A stretch of DNA of 29,673 nucleotides from CAZJHD01 sp964545855 (lineage in GTDB: Bacteria; Planctomycetota; UBA1135; JACQFD01): contig CAZJHD010000052.1 in NCBI GenBank assembly GCA_964545855.1, forward strand, positions 1 through 29,673. The letters are read 5' to 3'. Under the pieces are notes generated by a model. It did not search any database. It was not told where the DNA came from and worked only from the letters and a program-made list of their open reading frames with translations. Shown here in pieces: positions 15,602-23,149 of this stretch; the stretch's first letter is position 1; every line of letters starts with the position of its first letter. The position numbers were made by a program, and so were the translations under genes.

Positions 15602-17164
15602 TCACTGGGGGGTGAAGTGCCAATCCCAGGCGCGCGCGCCCGTCTTGTCGGAGACGGACGCCGTGAGGCCGAAGCCGAGGCCGGTGGGAAGGACGAGGGA
15701 GCCGAAGTCGAGGTCCACCTGCGTGCCGTCGGGGGAGAAGGTGACCGACGTGAGGTAGGCGGCGAGGTCCCAGAAGATCTCGCCGCTCCCGTAGAGCGGA
15801 TGCTCGGCGAAGACCGAGAGCGTCGTCTGGTCGAGGCCGCCCACGGGGTCGAGGATTCCGTCGGGGTCGACGTAGCGCAGGCGGAGCGGGTGCGCGGGAG
15901 CGGGACCGTAGGAGAGGTAGACCTTCGGTCCTCCGGGGCGGCTCATCGGGTCGTAGGGGTTGTAGCCCTGCGCCACCTCGTCGCGGTTCGTGAAGCCGTC
16001 GAGGTCGTTGTCTCCCTGCTGGTCGACCGTGTTCGCGAGGACGAAGCCGGTCGGGTCTCCGTCGATCACGTCGCCGAAGGTGTAGGTGGGATCGAGAGGG
16101 ATCCAGGAGGACTGGCCCGTCACCAGCGAGAACTTCACGAGCTGGCGGCCGAAGGCCGGGGAGACGAGCTTTCGCACGTAGAAGACCTCCTCCCCCGTCG
16201 GCCCGAAGGCGAACTCGTCGACGCCCCAGCCGAGGAACCAGCTCGCGCCCTGGCCACCCGTGACGGGATCGAAGCAGACGAGGTGGCTGTAGTCGTTCAC
16301 CCAAACGATCATCCACGGCCGACCCTGAGGATCGACGCGGGCGCCGTCAGGGTCGCCGAATCCGGGAGTGAAGACTGCGCCGAGCTCCGACGTGCCGTCG
16401 GTGAGGACGAACTTGCCGGCGCTTCCCGTCCCTGCGGGTGGCGGAACGAAGCCTCCCAGGAGCATCCACGCCTGGCCGTCGGGCGTCGACTGGAGGCGAA
16501 GGAAGCTGGATCCGCTCTGCCACGTTCCGAACCAGTCCTCGAACGTCGACGTGACGCTTCCGTCGGCGCCGCTCAGCTTCCGGGCCCAGGCGGTCTCGAA
16601 GCCCGAGACGAAGTGGTGGCCGCCGATCCAGACCGACTGATCAGGACCGACGACGATGCTCGAGGGAAGGCTCTTGGCGAGTCCTGCGCCGCTTGCGGCG
16701 TTCGTCCAGGCCATCTGACCCGTGGACTGGATCTTGAGCAGGGGGCCGAGACCTGCGAGGGAGCCGAGGGCGAGGACGAACACGGAGCCCTCGCGATCCG
16801 CGGCGACGAAGTAGGGGAAGTGGGCGAGATTCACCGTGAGGAGCGTCCCCCCGGAAGCGCTCAGCTTGGCGACACGCTTGCAGGCGCCCCCGCAGGGGAT
16901 CGTCGTCCAGAGGTCGCCCCGAGCCGTGACCGCTACGGTGTGGTCGGGCGCCCAGCCGTTCATTCCGAGCGGCTTCAGATCGGTCTTCCCGAGGAGCCGC
17001 AGCTTGCGGTCGAAGCGAAGGAGAATCGGATTCCAGTCGGGCGTCGCCGGATCGAGGGCCTTCACGAGAACCTGATCCGTGACGAGCTGGGCCTGCGCGA
17101 TGGAAGCCGCGAGGACGAACGCGAGCAGGGCGGCGGGAGAGATGAGGCGAGGAAAGCGAGCCAT
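15602..17164 (-). CDS. Secreted beta-propeller-like protein, tandem paralogue B
   Basis: The 520-aa protein has a signal peptide (residues 1-25, ending 'SIAQAQ'), followed by 'LVTDQVLVKALDPATPDWN' and 'LLRFDRKLRLLG'. These opening blocks are shared with paralogue A, but the middle of the N-terminal half has diverged (for example 'GGFVPPPAGTGSAGK' against 'GGWLPPNGSTWK'). The C-terminal 40% is almost identical to A, including the acidic calcium-type loop 'GDNDLDGFTNRDEV'. A conserved Cys pair sits in 'PCGGACKR' in both proteins and may form a disulfide. Function is unknown; export and a propeller-like body are inferred. It lies 94 bases after the stop of the FG-GAP gene with a hairpin between. 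No clear Shine-Dalgarno is seen. Confidence 0.85.
   Translation of the reverse strand: MARFPRLISPAALLAFVLAASIAQAQLVTDQVLVKALDPATPDWNPILLRFDRKLRLLGKTDLKPLGMNGWAPDHTVAVTARGDLWTTIPCGGACKRVAKLSASGGTLLTVNLAHFPYFVAADREGSVFVLALGSLAGLGPLLKIQSTGQMAWTNAASGAGLAKSLPSSIVVGPDQSVWIGGHHFVSGFETAWARKLSGADGSVTSTFEDWFGTWQSGSSFLRLQSTPDGQAWMLLGGFVPPPAGTGSAGKFVLTDGTSELGAVFTPGFGDPDGARVDPQGRPWMIVWVNDYSHLVCFDPVTGGQGASWFLGWGVDEFAFGPTGEEVFYVRKLVSPAFGRQLVKFSLVTGQSSWIPLDPTYTFGDVIDGDPTGFVLANTVDQQGDNDLDGFTNRDEVAQGYNPYDPMSRPGGPKVYLSYGPAPAHPLRLRYVDPDGILDPVGGLDQTTLSVFAEHPLYGSGEIFWDLAAYLTSVTFSPDGTQVDLDFGSLVLPTGLGFGLTASVSDKTGARAWDWHFTPQ
15891..16249. repeat. 359-nt direct repeat, copy 2
   Basis: The partner of 14088-14446, at a constant offset of 1803 bases. 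The last shared base is followed by C here and T in the other copy. Confidence 0.9.
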
Positions 17165-17209
17165 GGGAGGAGTCGATGACGGGGAAGAGGGATGAGGAGC
17201 GAGGCGCTC

Positions 17210-17246
17210 GGCCCGCGCCGCGCCGACGGGCAGCGCAGCGCGGGCC
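17210..17246 (-). terminator. Terminator-like hairpin, copy 2 (after FG-GAP gene)
   Basis: GGCCCGCGC (17210-17218) pairs with GCGCGGGCC (17238-17246). Four further pairs form after one mismatch. It lies 13 bases past the FG-GAP stop on the minus strand. With no T-tract it may attenuate rather than stop transcription into paralogue B. Confidence 0.5.
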
Positions 17247-17258
17247 GTCGGTCAACCG

Positions 17259-18941
17259 TCACGGATCTCCCTGCTCCAGATGCGCGCCGCAGCCCGCCTT
17301 GACGACGGGGATCGCGGGAGCGTTGCGGCTCGGCACCTGGTGGCCGCTCGCCGTCACGACGATCTGCGCGCGAGCCTGCGAGGCTCCTCCACCGAAGTGA
17401 CCCGCCGCCATCCACCTTCCGAAGAGATCCTCCGGGCTCGGCCCCGCCGGGAGCAGCGGGTAGTCCATGAAGTCGTTGAAGAGCTGCCACGAAGGCTTCA
17501 GCGAGAGCGGCGCGCCCCCGTTGCCCCAGTAGAGGATCTCCGACAGGAAGTAGAGGGAGATCGTGCCGGCATCAATGACCGGCCGAGTGGGGAAAGGCAT
17601 GGGGCGCTCGGTCTCCGGCTCCGAGATCACCACGGCAGGCTGCTCGCTCTGCGTGGCGGCGTTCCACCACTTCGTGAAAACGAGGTTCTTGCTGAAGCGC
17701 CATCGGTACGTCGGGACAGGCCCGAAGAGCTGCACGTCGGATACCGAGCAGAAGAGCGACGAGCTGCACGACGATTGGCGCCAGATGAAGAGCGCGCCGA
17801 CGCGATCGACCGGCTGCGCCGAGGGGCTCGTTCCGACAGCAACGCCTCCGTTCGCCGTCCCGGGCCAGCACTCCGTCTCTGCATGGATCAGCAGATCGAG
17901 CTTCTGGTCGCCGTCGATGTCGGCCATCCAGAGATACCAGCCGAAGTTGGGCTGCCGATTCGGGCAAAGGGCCGGGTGGGGCTGCGGCGGAGGCTCGAAG
18001 AGGCGATCGAAGCTCGATTGGACCAGGACCATGGTGGTTCCCGTCGGCTTCGCGATCGAGCTGCCGAGGATCAGATAGGCGCGTCCTTGGAAATCGAGGC
18101 TGGGGCTGTTGCCCCACTTCGGCTGGCCGATGAGGAGGTCACCCTTGGTGTCGCTGTCGACGAAGCCGACTGCGATGTCGTTGCCGAAGCCGCCTCCGAA
18201 GCCGTTGTGGGACATGTCGGGCGCATCGAGGATCGTCACTTTCGAGAGCGCTGGGTGCACGCCGTCGGGGATCGAAGAGTCTCCCCAGAAGATGTACACG
18301 CGGCCCTTGCCGGGAGCGCCGATGACGAGATCGAGGAACGTGTCGCCGTCGACGTCGATCACGCGGATCACGCTGCCGAAGCTCTGATCCGGCTCGATGA
18401 TCCCGCTCACCGGATGGGGAACGGGAGTGAAGGAGCGGTTGAGGCCGAGGCTCGCGTCGCCGGCGAGGATCGGCACCTGCTTGAAGGTGTTTCCTTGGAT
18501 CCGATAGGCGTCGGCGGCGCCGACGTTCGCGATCACGCCGCCGCCAGCGAGCTTGTAGTCGCGCCGATGGGCGCTCACGTACAGAGTCAGATAGGGATGC
18601 CCCAGTTCACCCGGAAGCATCTGGCCCGCCGCGAGACCGAGATCTCCTACTTCCTGACCCGCCTCGTAGTCGCCGGCGACGAGGTCGAGGCGGAGTGGAT
18701 TCTCGGAGAGCGGATTCGTTTGGTGCGCCCCGAAGACGTAGCCGTTGCCGTTCGTCGAGTAGGTCGTGGTTCCGATGACTCGATCCTCGTTCGTCGCACC
18801 GATCGCCGCGTCGGTGAGGTCCCCCTGGAAGTTGTAGAGCTTGAGCGCGTCGATGACGCAGCCGAACAGCCCGCTCGTCTTGGGGTCGACCTCGGGGACA
18901 CTGTTCACGAGATCCGAGGCGTAGAAGGCGTCGCGTCGCAC
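17259..18941 (-). CDS. Secreted FG-GAP (integrin-alpha-like) protein; true start out of frame upstream
   Basis: The first usable in-frame start is a GTG at 18941, giving 560 aa, but this is probably not the real N-terminus. The same frame continues upstream without a start and encodes a signal-peptide-like stretch (ETCGALLIAAALASEAGAQ, about 18975-19031) preceded by five arginines. An ATG at 19125 with an ideal AGGAGG would begin this protein, but a 27-nt GA tract puts it one dinucleotide out of frame. One more GA unit (or two fewer) would give a 622-aa exported protein. The body has integrin-type FG-GAP blades: 'VIDVDGDTFLDLVIGAP' and 'GDLLIGQPK', with 'GRVYIFWGDSS' and 'GRAYLILGSS' between them. 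The C-terminus carries 'GHQVPSRNAPAIPVV'. It is either phase-variable, currently off, or carries a sequencing or assembly indel. Confidence 0.8.
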   Translation of the reverse strand: MRRDAFYASDLVNSVPEVDPKTSGLFGCVIDALKLYNFQGDLTDAAIGATNEDRVIGTTTYSTNGNGYVFGAHQTNPLSENPLRLDLVAGDYEAGQEVGDLGLAAGQMLPGELGHPYLTLYVSAHRRDYKLAGGGVIANVGAADAYRIQGNTFKQVPILAGDASLGLNRSFTPVPHPVSGIIEPDQSFGSVIRVIDVDGDTFLDLVIGAPGKGRVYIFWGDSSIPDGVHPALSKVTILDAPDMSHNGFGGGFGNDIAVGFVDSDTKGDLLIGQPKWGNSPSLDFQGRAYLILGSSIAKPTGTTMVLVQSSFDRLFEPPPQPHPALCPNRQPNFGWYLWMADIDGDQKLDLLIHAETECWPGTANGGVAVGTSPSAQPVDRVGALFIWRQSSCSSSLFCSVSDVQLFGPVPTYRWRFSKNLVFTKWWNAATQSEQPAVVISEPETERPMPFPTRPVIDAGTISLYFLSEILYWGNGGAPLSLKPSWQLFNDFMDYPLLPAGPSPEDLFGRWMAAGHFGGGASQARAQIVVTASGHQVPSRNAPAIPVVKAGCGAHLEQGDP

Positions 18942-18974
18942 GGGGAGAGGCGCAGCGGGCGGACCGTACTGGAT

Positions 18975-19052
18975 CTGAGCGCCAGCCTCGCTCGCGAGCG
19001 CGGCGGCGATCAGCAGCGCGCCGCAGGTTTCCGCCGGGATCCACCTCCGACG
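18975..19052 (-). other. In-frame signal-peptide region lacking a start codon
   Basis: In the frame of the FG-GAP protein this segment encodes an Arg cluster, 'WIPAET', then a hydrophobic core (GALLIAAALASEAGA) and a plausible cleavage site before 'QIQYG'. No ATG, GTG or TTG lies in frame between it and the TGA at 19122-19124. Confidence 0.75.
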
Positions 19053-19053
19053 C

Positions 19054-19125
<72 letters not shown>

Positions 19126-19130
19126 GACGA

Positions 19131-19136
19131 CCTCCT
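19131..19136 (-). promoter_or_regulatory. Shine-Dalgarno AGGAGG deciding the start at 19125
   Basis: The minus strand reads AGGAGG, five bases, ATG. This is among the best ribosome sites in the window and supports 19125 as the genuine start rather than the GTG at 18941. Confidence 0.8.
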
Positions 19137-19234
19137 CTCGCGTGGAGAGGCTCTCGCGGGCGCGAGGCGCGCCCAACGAGGCCGGGGAATTCGACGCTGG
19201 GCCCGCCGTTCCGTCAAGCGGGCCGAGAGAGTTC

Positions 19235-20182
19235 TCAGCTCCCGAGCGACGCGCGCCAGTGCGCGATCACCTCGGAGAAGTCGGGTCGCGGATGCGCGGG
19301 CTCGTAGCCGAGGAGCTTCCTCGCCTTCGAGATGTCGGCGATCGAGTTCCGGAGTTCGCCGGGGACGGCTGGCCCGTGTTGCGCCGCGAGCCCCGGCGCG
19401 AGCCGCGCCGTCAGCTCGCGGGCGATCTCGTTCACCGACGTGGCGTTACCGGTGCCGGCGTTGAAGACCTCTCCTTCGACGTCGCTCTCGAGCGCGAGCT
19501 GCGTCGCCCGCGCGAGGTCGTCAACGTGGACGAAGTCGCGCCGCTGCTCGCCGTCGCCGAACACGACGGGCGGCTCGCCGCGCAGCAGGCGGTTCACGAA
19601 GATCGTGACGACCCCCACGTAGGGCGTGAACGTCTGGCCCGGCCCGTAGGCGTTGAAGTAGCGGAGCGCGACGGCCGGAATCCCCGCGTCGCGGCCGACG
19701 AGGATCGTCGCGCGCTCACCGGCGAGCTTGGAGACGCCGTAGGGCGAGTCGGGCACGGCCGGGTGCGTCTCGTCGATCGGATCGGGCCGCGCGCTGTCGG
19801 CGTAGACCGCCATCGAGGACGCGTAGACGATCCGCCGCACGCGCGCCCTCTGCGCCGCGCGCAGCACCGAGAGCGTCCCCATCACGTTGGTCTCGGCGTC
19901 GGGGAGGAAGTCGTCGACCGACTTCCGCACGGAGACCTTCGCCGCGAGGTGCGCCACGGCGTCGCAGCCCTCGATCGCCTCGGCGCAGGCACCCTCGTCG
20001 AGGATGCTCCCCACGACGAGCCGCGCGCCCGGCGGCACGCGCTCTTGCGTCCCGGTGCTGAGGTCGTCGAGCGCGACCACGTCGCTGCCCGCCGCCAGCA
20101 GCCGCGCCGCGAGCCGCGAGCCGATGAATCCGGCGCCGCCGGTCACGAGCACGCGCCGAAACCGGCTCGAGGAGGCTGCCAC
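19235..20182 (-). CDS. NAD-dependent sugar-nucleotide epimerase/dehydratase (GalE-like)
   Basis: The 315-aa protein is an extended short-chain dehydrogenase. It has the Rossmann motif 'TGGAGFIG' (14-21), 'HLAAKVSV', the catalytic 'YGVSK' (Tyr148, Lys152) with the upstream 'ASSMAVY' serines, 'RYFNAYGPGQ' and 'RRDFVHVDDLA'. This is typical of UDP-glucose/UDP-GlcNAc 4-epimerases and related NDP-sugar enzymes; substrate choice cannot be read from sequence. The GTG start at 20182 lies four bases after the stop of the glycosyltransferase gene, so the two are in one operon. It probably supplies an epimerised nucleotide sugar to the neighbouring glycosyltransferases. Confidence 0.9.
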   Translation of the reverse strand: MAASSSRFRRVLVTGGAGFIGSRLAARLLAAGSDVVALDDLSTGTQERVPPGARLVVGSILDEGACAEAIEGCDAVAHLAAKVSVRKSVDDFLPDAETNVMGTLSVLRAAQRARVRRIVYASSMAVYADSARPDPIDETHPAVPDSPYGVSKLAGERATILVGRDAGIPAVALRYFNAYGPGQTFTPYVGVVTIFVNRLLRGEPPVVFGDGEQRRDFVHVDDLARATQLALESDVEGEVFNAGTGNATSVNEIARELTARLAPGLAAQHGPAVPGELRNSIADISKARKLLGYEPAHPRPDFSEVIAHWRASLGS

Positions 20183-20186
20183 GGGA

Positions 20187-20921
20187 TCAGACGTCCTGCA
20201 GGTAGCCCTTGCGGTAGAGGCCGATGCGCCGCCGCAGGTAGAGCATGAAGACGAACATCCGCCACGAGGTGCTCACCACCTTCAGCTTGCTCTGCCCCGC
20301 CTCGCGCTCGCGGTGCGCGACGGGCTCCTCGGCGATGCGGTGGCCGCGCGCGTGGAAGCGGACGCAGATCTCCGTCGGCAGCGGGTAACCCGTGGCCTCG
20401 AGCCGCATCGCCCGCAGGAGATCGCCGCGCGCGACCTTCAGCGCACAGTTCGCGTCGCGCATGCGCGCGCCGCAGAGCACCGCGACGAGCCAGTTCTGGG
20501 CGCGGTTCGCGAAGACGCGGAAGAAGCTGTCCTTCTTCGCGACGCGGTAGCCCGACACGAGGTCGGCGGGCTCGGCGATGGCGCGGTCCATCAGCCGCTT
20601 CGCCTCGGCGAGGTCGAACTGGCCATCGGAGTCGATGGTCGCGACCCAGGTCCCGCGCGACGCGGCGATCGCCGCGCCGAGCGCGCGTCCGTAGCCGCCG
20701 TTCTTCGGGAGATGGACGACGCGCAGCGCCGGCACGTCGGCGCGGAGCTCCTCCAGCACGTCGCCCGTGCCGTCGGTCGATCCGTCGTTCGTGACGACGA
20801 TCTCGGCCGTCACGCCGAAGCGGCCCAGGATCTCGGCCCAGCTTCGGACCACCCGTTCGATCCCGTCCCGCTCGTTGTAGGCGGGGGCGCAGACGGAGAG
20901 CTGGGGCGGGTCGGGGGCCAC
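20187..20921 (-). CDS. GT2-family glycosyltransferase (polyprenyl-phosphate type)
   Basis: The 244-aa GT-A-fold glycosyltransferase reads 'LSVCAPAYNERDGIERVV', 'TNDGSTDGT', 'KNGGYGRALGAAI' and the DxD-like 'TIDSDGQFD'. It resembles dolichol/undecaprenyl-phosphate mannosyl- or glucosyltransferases, which charge a lipid carrier at the inner membrane. The C-terminus is basic and amphipathic ('YLRRRIGLYRKGYL') with the hydrophobic stretch 'TSWRMFVFMLYL', perhaps peripheral to the membrane. The GTG at 20921 was chosen because it gives the normal family N-terminus; the open frame extends far upstream through the SGNH gene as a shadow. A lipid-linked sugar from this enzyme could feed the GT-C transferase at 23150. 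Confidence 0.88.
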   Translation of the reverse strand: MAPDPPQLSVCAPAYNERDGIERVVRSWAEILGRFGVTAEIVVTNDGSTDGTGDVLEELRADVPALRVVHLPKNGGYGRALGAAIAASRGTWVATIDSDGQFDLAEAKRLMDRAIAEPADLVSGYRVAKKDSFFRVFANRAQNWLVAVLCGARMRDANCALKVARGDLLRAMRLEATGYPLPTEICVRFHARGHRIAEEPVAHREREAGQSKLKVVSTSWRMFVFMLYLRRRIGLYRKGYLQDV

Positions 20922-21016
20922 TCGGCGGCGGGTGGGGGTCGGTCCCCGGATCGGCCGGGCGCGGCAAGGTACCAAAGCGCCTTCGCGGCGCCCCAGGTGC
21001 CCGACGGGTCGAGACG

Positions 21017-22075
21017 TCAGCGCTTCGAGAGAAGACCCCGCTCGCGGATCTCCGTCGCGAGCCGTTGCGCGATCCACTCGGCGCCTCGGGCGTTCGGGTG
21101 GACGAAGTCGGCGAAGTTCCCCGCGATCGGCATTTCGGCCGCCAGATCGACGACGGCCGCGCCGGTGGCGGTCCCCACGTCGCGCACGGCGTCGCGGTGC
21201 TCCGGGAGGGCCTTCCCGTAGAGAGGGCCCCGGTGGGCGAGGTCCTTCTGCAGGTGCGCTGGATCCCAGGGCTGCGTGAGGAGGAGGGGAGTCACTCCGG
21301 CTCCTCGGAGGACGTCGGCGATCGACCGGACGTGCTGGCGGAAGGCGGCCGGTGTCGAGCTCGCGAACGCCGGCGCCTCCACGGCCTCCGACTCGGAGTA
21401 CGGGTGGGTCGTGAGCACGCGGAGCGCGAGCGGGCGGCTCGGCGCTGCGAGGTGCCGCTTCAGGAGCGTTACGAGGGCGCTCGCCGACGTCTCGCCCGCG
21501 CGCCAGTCGGTCCACTCCCAGGTCCGACGCATGTGCGCGTAGTCGACGCGGAAGCCGGGCCGCAGCCTCGGCATCACGTCGTTCGCGCCGTGCAGCACGA
21601 GGACGAGATCGCATTGGAGGCCCAGGAGCACTTCGCGCACGAGCTGGAGGGAGTCGGCCGCGTTGTAGGCGGGGACGCCGGCGTTCAGGACCTCCACGGG
21701 AGCCACGGTCTCTCGCAGGATCGCCTCGAGACGGCGTGGCCACGTCTCGGCGTCGCTCGCGAGCTTGGTGCCGTAGGTCGCCGAGCCGCCGATGCAGGCG
21801 ATCCGCCAAGCATGCGCCGGTTTCGCCTCGGAGATCTCCGGTCCGCGGAATCCGTGGCGGTCGTGGGGGCCGCGTTCGGGGAGCGACGGCGCGTGCGGCT
21901 CGATCCGATAGCCGCGGTGGTGGTGCGGCCGGTAGAGGTCGGCCTCCACGGCGGCGACGTGCATCGGATGCACGCGGTCGTCGACGGCGAGGACGGCGTG
22001 GGCGATGCCCTCGGAGAGGACGGCCGCGAGCACCACGCAGGCGACGATCTGCGTCGCTCTCCGGACGAGGCTCAT
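21017..22075 (-). CDS. Exported SGNH/GDSL-type hydrolase
   Basis: The 352-aa protein has one N-terminal membrane or signal segment (IVACVVLAAVLSEGIAHAVL). The SGNH hydrolase blocks follow: 'CIGGSATYG' with the nucleophile Ser98, 'NAGVPAYN' (Gly block), 'HGANDV' (Asn165) and 'DFVHPNA' with the Asp-x-x-His pair (Asp323, His326). Such enzymes add or remove acyl groups on sugars or lipids. Next to glycosyltransferase and epimerase genes a glycan acyl esterase or transferase is likely. The ATG overlaps the stop of the SGNH-like lipoprotein gene (ATGA), so the two are translationally coupled. Confidence 0.87.
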   Translation of the reverse strand: MSLVRRATQIVACVVLAAVLSEGIAHAVLAVDDRVHPMHVAAVEADLYRPHHHRGYRIEPHAPSLPERGPHDRHGFRGPEISEAKPAHAWRIACIGGSATYGTKLASDAETWPRRLEAILRETVAPVEVLNAGVPAYNAADSLQLVREVLLGLQCDLVLVLHGANDVMPRLRPGFRVDYAHMRRTWEWTDWRAGETSASALVTLLKRHLAAPSRPLALRVLTTHPYSESEAVEAPAFASSTPAAFRQHVRSIADVLRGAGVTPLLLTQPWDPAHLQKDLAHRGPLYGKALPEHRDAVRDVGTATGAAVVDLAAEMPIAGNFADFVHPNARGAEWIAQRLATEIRERGLLSKR

Positions 22076-23067
22076 CGGCGCACGCGCTCCCGGATCGCCG
22101 GCACGAGCGCCCGCGCGAGCGCCTCGTTCCGGAGTCTCCCGTCGGGCATGGAAGCGGGCGCGACCTCGGCCTCGTCGAGCGCCGTCGCGCCGCGCGCCTT
22201 CGCGATCTCCGCCGCGCGCGCGCGCAGGCGCGTCGCGGCGACGAGCTCGGCGGGGTCGGCCGCGCGCATCGCGTCCGGGAGGAGGATCACGACGGGGACT
22301 CCGCGCCCCGCGGCGAGATCGAGGATCGCTGCGAGATTCCGCTCGAAGGGCGCCGTGCTCGAGGCCTCGGCGGCGGCGCGGCGCGCCGCGACGGACGCCG
22401 GAACCTGTGCCGCGACGCATTCCCCGAGCCGCCGGCCGGCGTCCTCGGGCCGCGGCACCCAGACGCGCCAGAGGTGGCCGTAGTCGTCGCGGAAGCCCGG
22501 CGTCGTGAGGGCGCGTGCGTCGGCGTCGAGATCGCCGACCACGAGGAGGTCGGGTTCGAGCGCGATCCAGCGGAGGCCGAGCGCTCCGGCGATCTCGTGG
22601 GACGTGGATCCCGGCACGGCCAGGTTCGCGACGGCCCACGCGCCCGCATCCGCCTCGCCCGACGAGAGGAGGGTCGCCGAGATCGAGGGGAGCGTGGCGC
22701 CGTCGGGCTGGCCGACTCCGAAGATGCGCGAGCCCCCGAGGAAGAGCACGCGCGCCTGACCGGGCCTGCGCAGGGGTGAGATCGGCTCACCGCGATAGCC
22801 GCCTCCGTTGATCTTCGTGGCGTGCCCGCCGCCCACGTCGAGATCCCGCTGCGGCTCCAGCTCGTAGACGGACGCGTAGTGGGGGCGGAATCCCGAGGCC
22901 GGGAGCAGCTCCCAGGGTGCCGGCGAAGCCGCGGCAGCGGCCGCTCCTCCGCAGCCGGCGAGCGCCGCCGCCGCGAGGATCGCGGGCGCGACGAGCCAAG
23001 GTCGCGCTGCGGTCCCGCGCCGGCGGGGGCGAGGGCGAGGCGATGGCGGGCGTCCCGGAGAGGACAC
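22072..23067 (-). CDS. SGNH-like lipoprotein, degenerate catalytic motifs
   Basis: The 331-aa protein starts at a GTG and has an Arg/Pro-rich n-region, a hydrophobic core and the lipobox 'LAGC', so it is probably a lipoprotein. 'RVLFLGGSRIFGVGQ' resembles the SGNH block I and 'NLAVPGSTSHE' block II, showing kinship with the downstream hydrolase. I do not find a clear block III Asn or the C-terminal Asp-x-x-His: the tail reads 'DGRLRNEALARALVP'. Its activity is therefore doubtful. It may be a binding partner or an acyltransferase-like relative of the overlapping hydrolase (4-bp overlap). It is the first gene of the minus-strand glycan operon. Confidence 0.75.
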   Translation of the reverse strand: MSSPGRPPSPRPRPRRRGTAARPWLVAPAILAAAALAGCGGAAAAAASPAPWELLPASGFRPHYASVYELEPQRDLDVGGGHATKINGGGYRGEPISPLRRPGQARVLFLGGSRIFGVGQPDGATLPSISATLLSSGEADAGAWAVANLAVPGSTSHEIAGALGLRWIALEPDLLVVGDLDADARALTTPGFRDDYGHLWRVWVPRPEDAGRRLGECVAAQVPASVAARRAAAEASSTAPFERNLAAILDLAAGRGVPVVILLPDAMRAADPAELVAATRLRARAAEIAKARGATALDEAEVAPASMPDGRLRNEALARALVPAIRERVRR

Positions 23068-23149
23068 GATCGAGGTCCTGCGGCGTGGGAGAGGTGGAGT
23101 CGAAGCCTATCCCGCGGGAGTTCCCGAGGCGGCTGGTAGGCTCGATTCC
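23068..23149. promoter_or_regulatory. Divergent intergenic region between glycan operons
   Basis: This 82-bp gap must hold the promoters for both the minus-strand SGNH operon and the plus-strand GT-C operon. A TAGGCT (-10-like, 23136-23141) sits 8 bases before the GTG at 23150. No clear -35 is seen, so the assignment rests mainly on gene layout. Confidence 0.4.

Larger units (their letters stand above)
13799..17384 (-). repeat. Tandem duplication, two units of about 1.8 kb
   Basis: Unit 1 (13799-15572) and unit 2 (15602-17384) each contain, in minus-strand order, the 3' end of an FG-GAP gene, a GC-rich hairpin and a full propeller-like gene. Corresponding points are offset by 1803-1812 bases. 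Similarity is high at both ends, perfect in the 359-nt tract and lower over the 5' halves of the paralogues. The arrangement is best explained by duplication of a segment that began inside the FG-GAP gene. Confidence 0.8.

Noticed and set aside
13814..17179. Two plus-strand frames of 517 and 520 codons opposite the paralogous secreted proteins
   Set aside because: They mirror the minus-strand genes in length and similarity. The composition is Glu/Arg/Val-rich without domains, whereas the minus strand has signal peptides.
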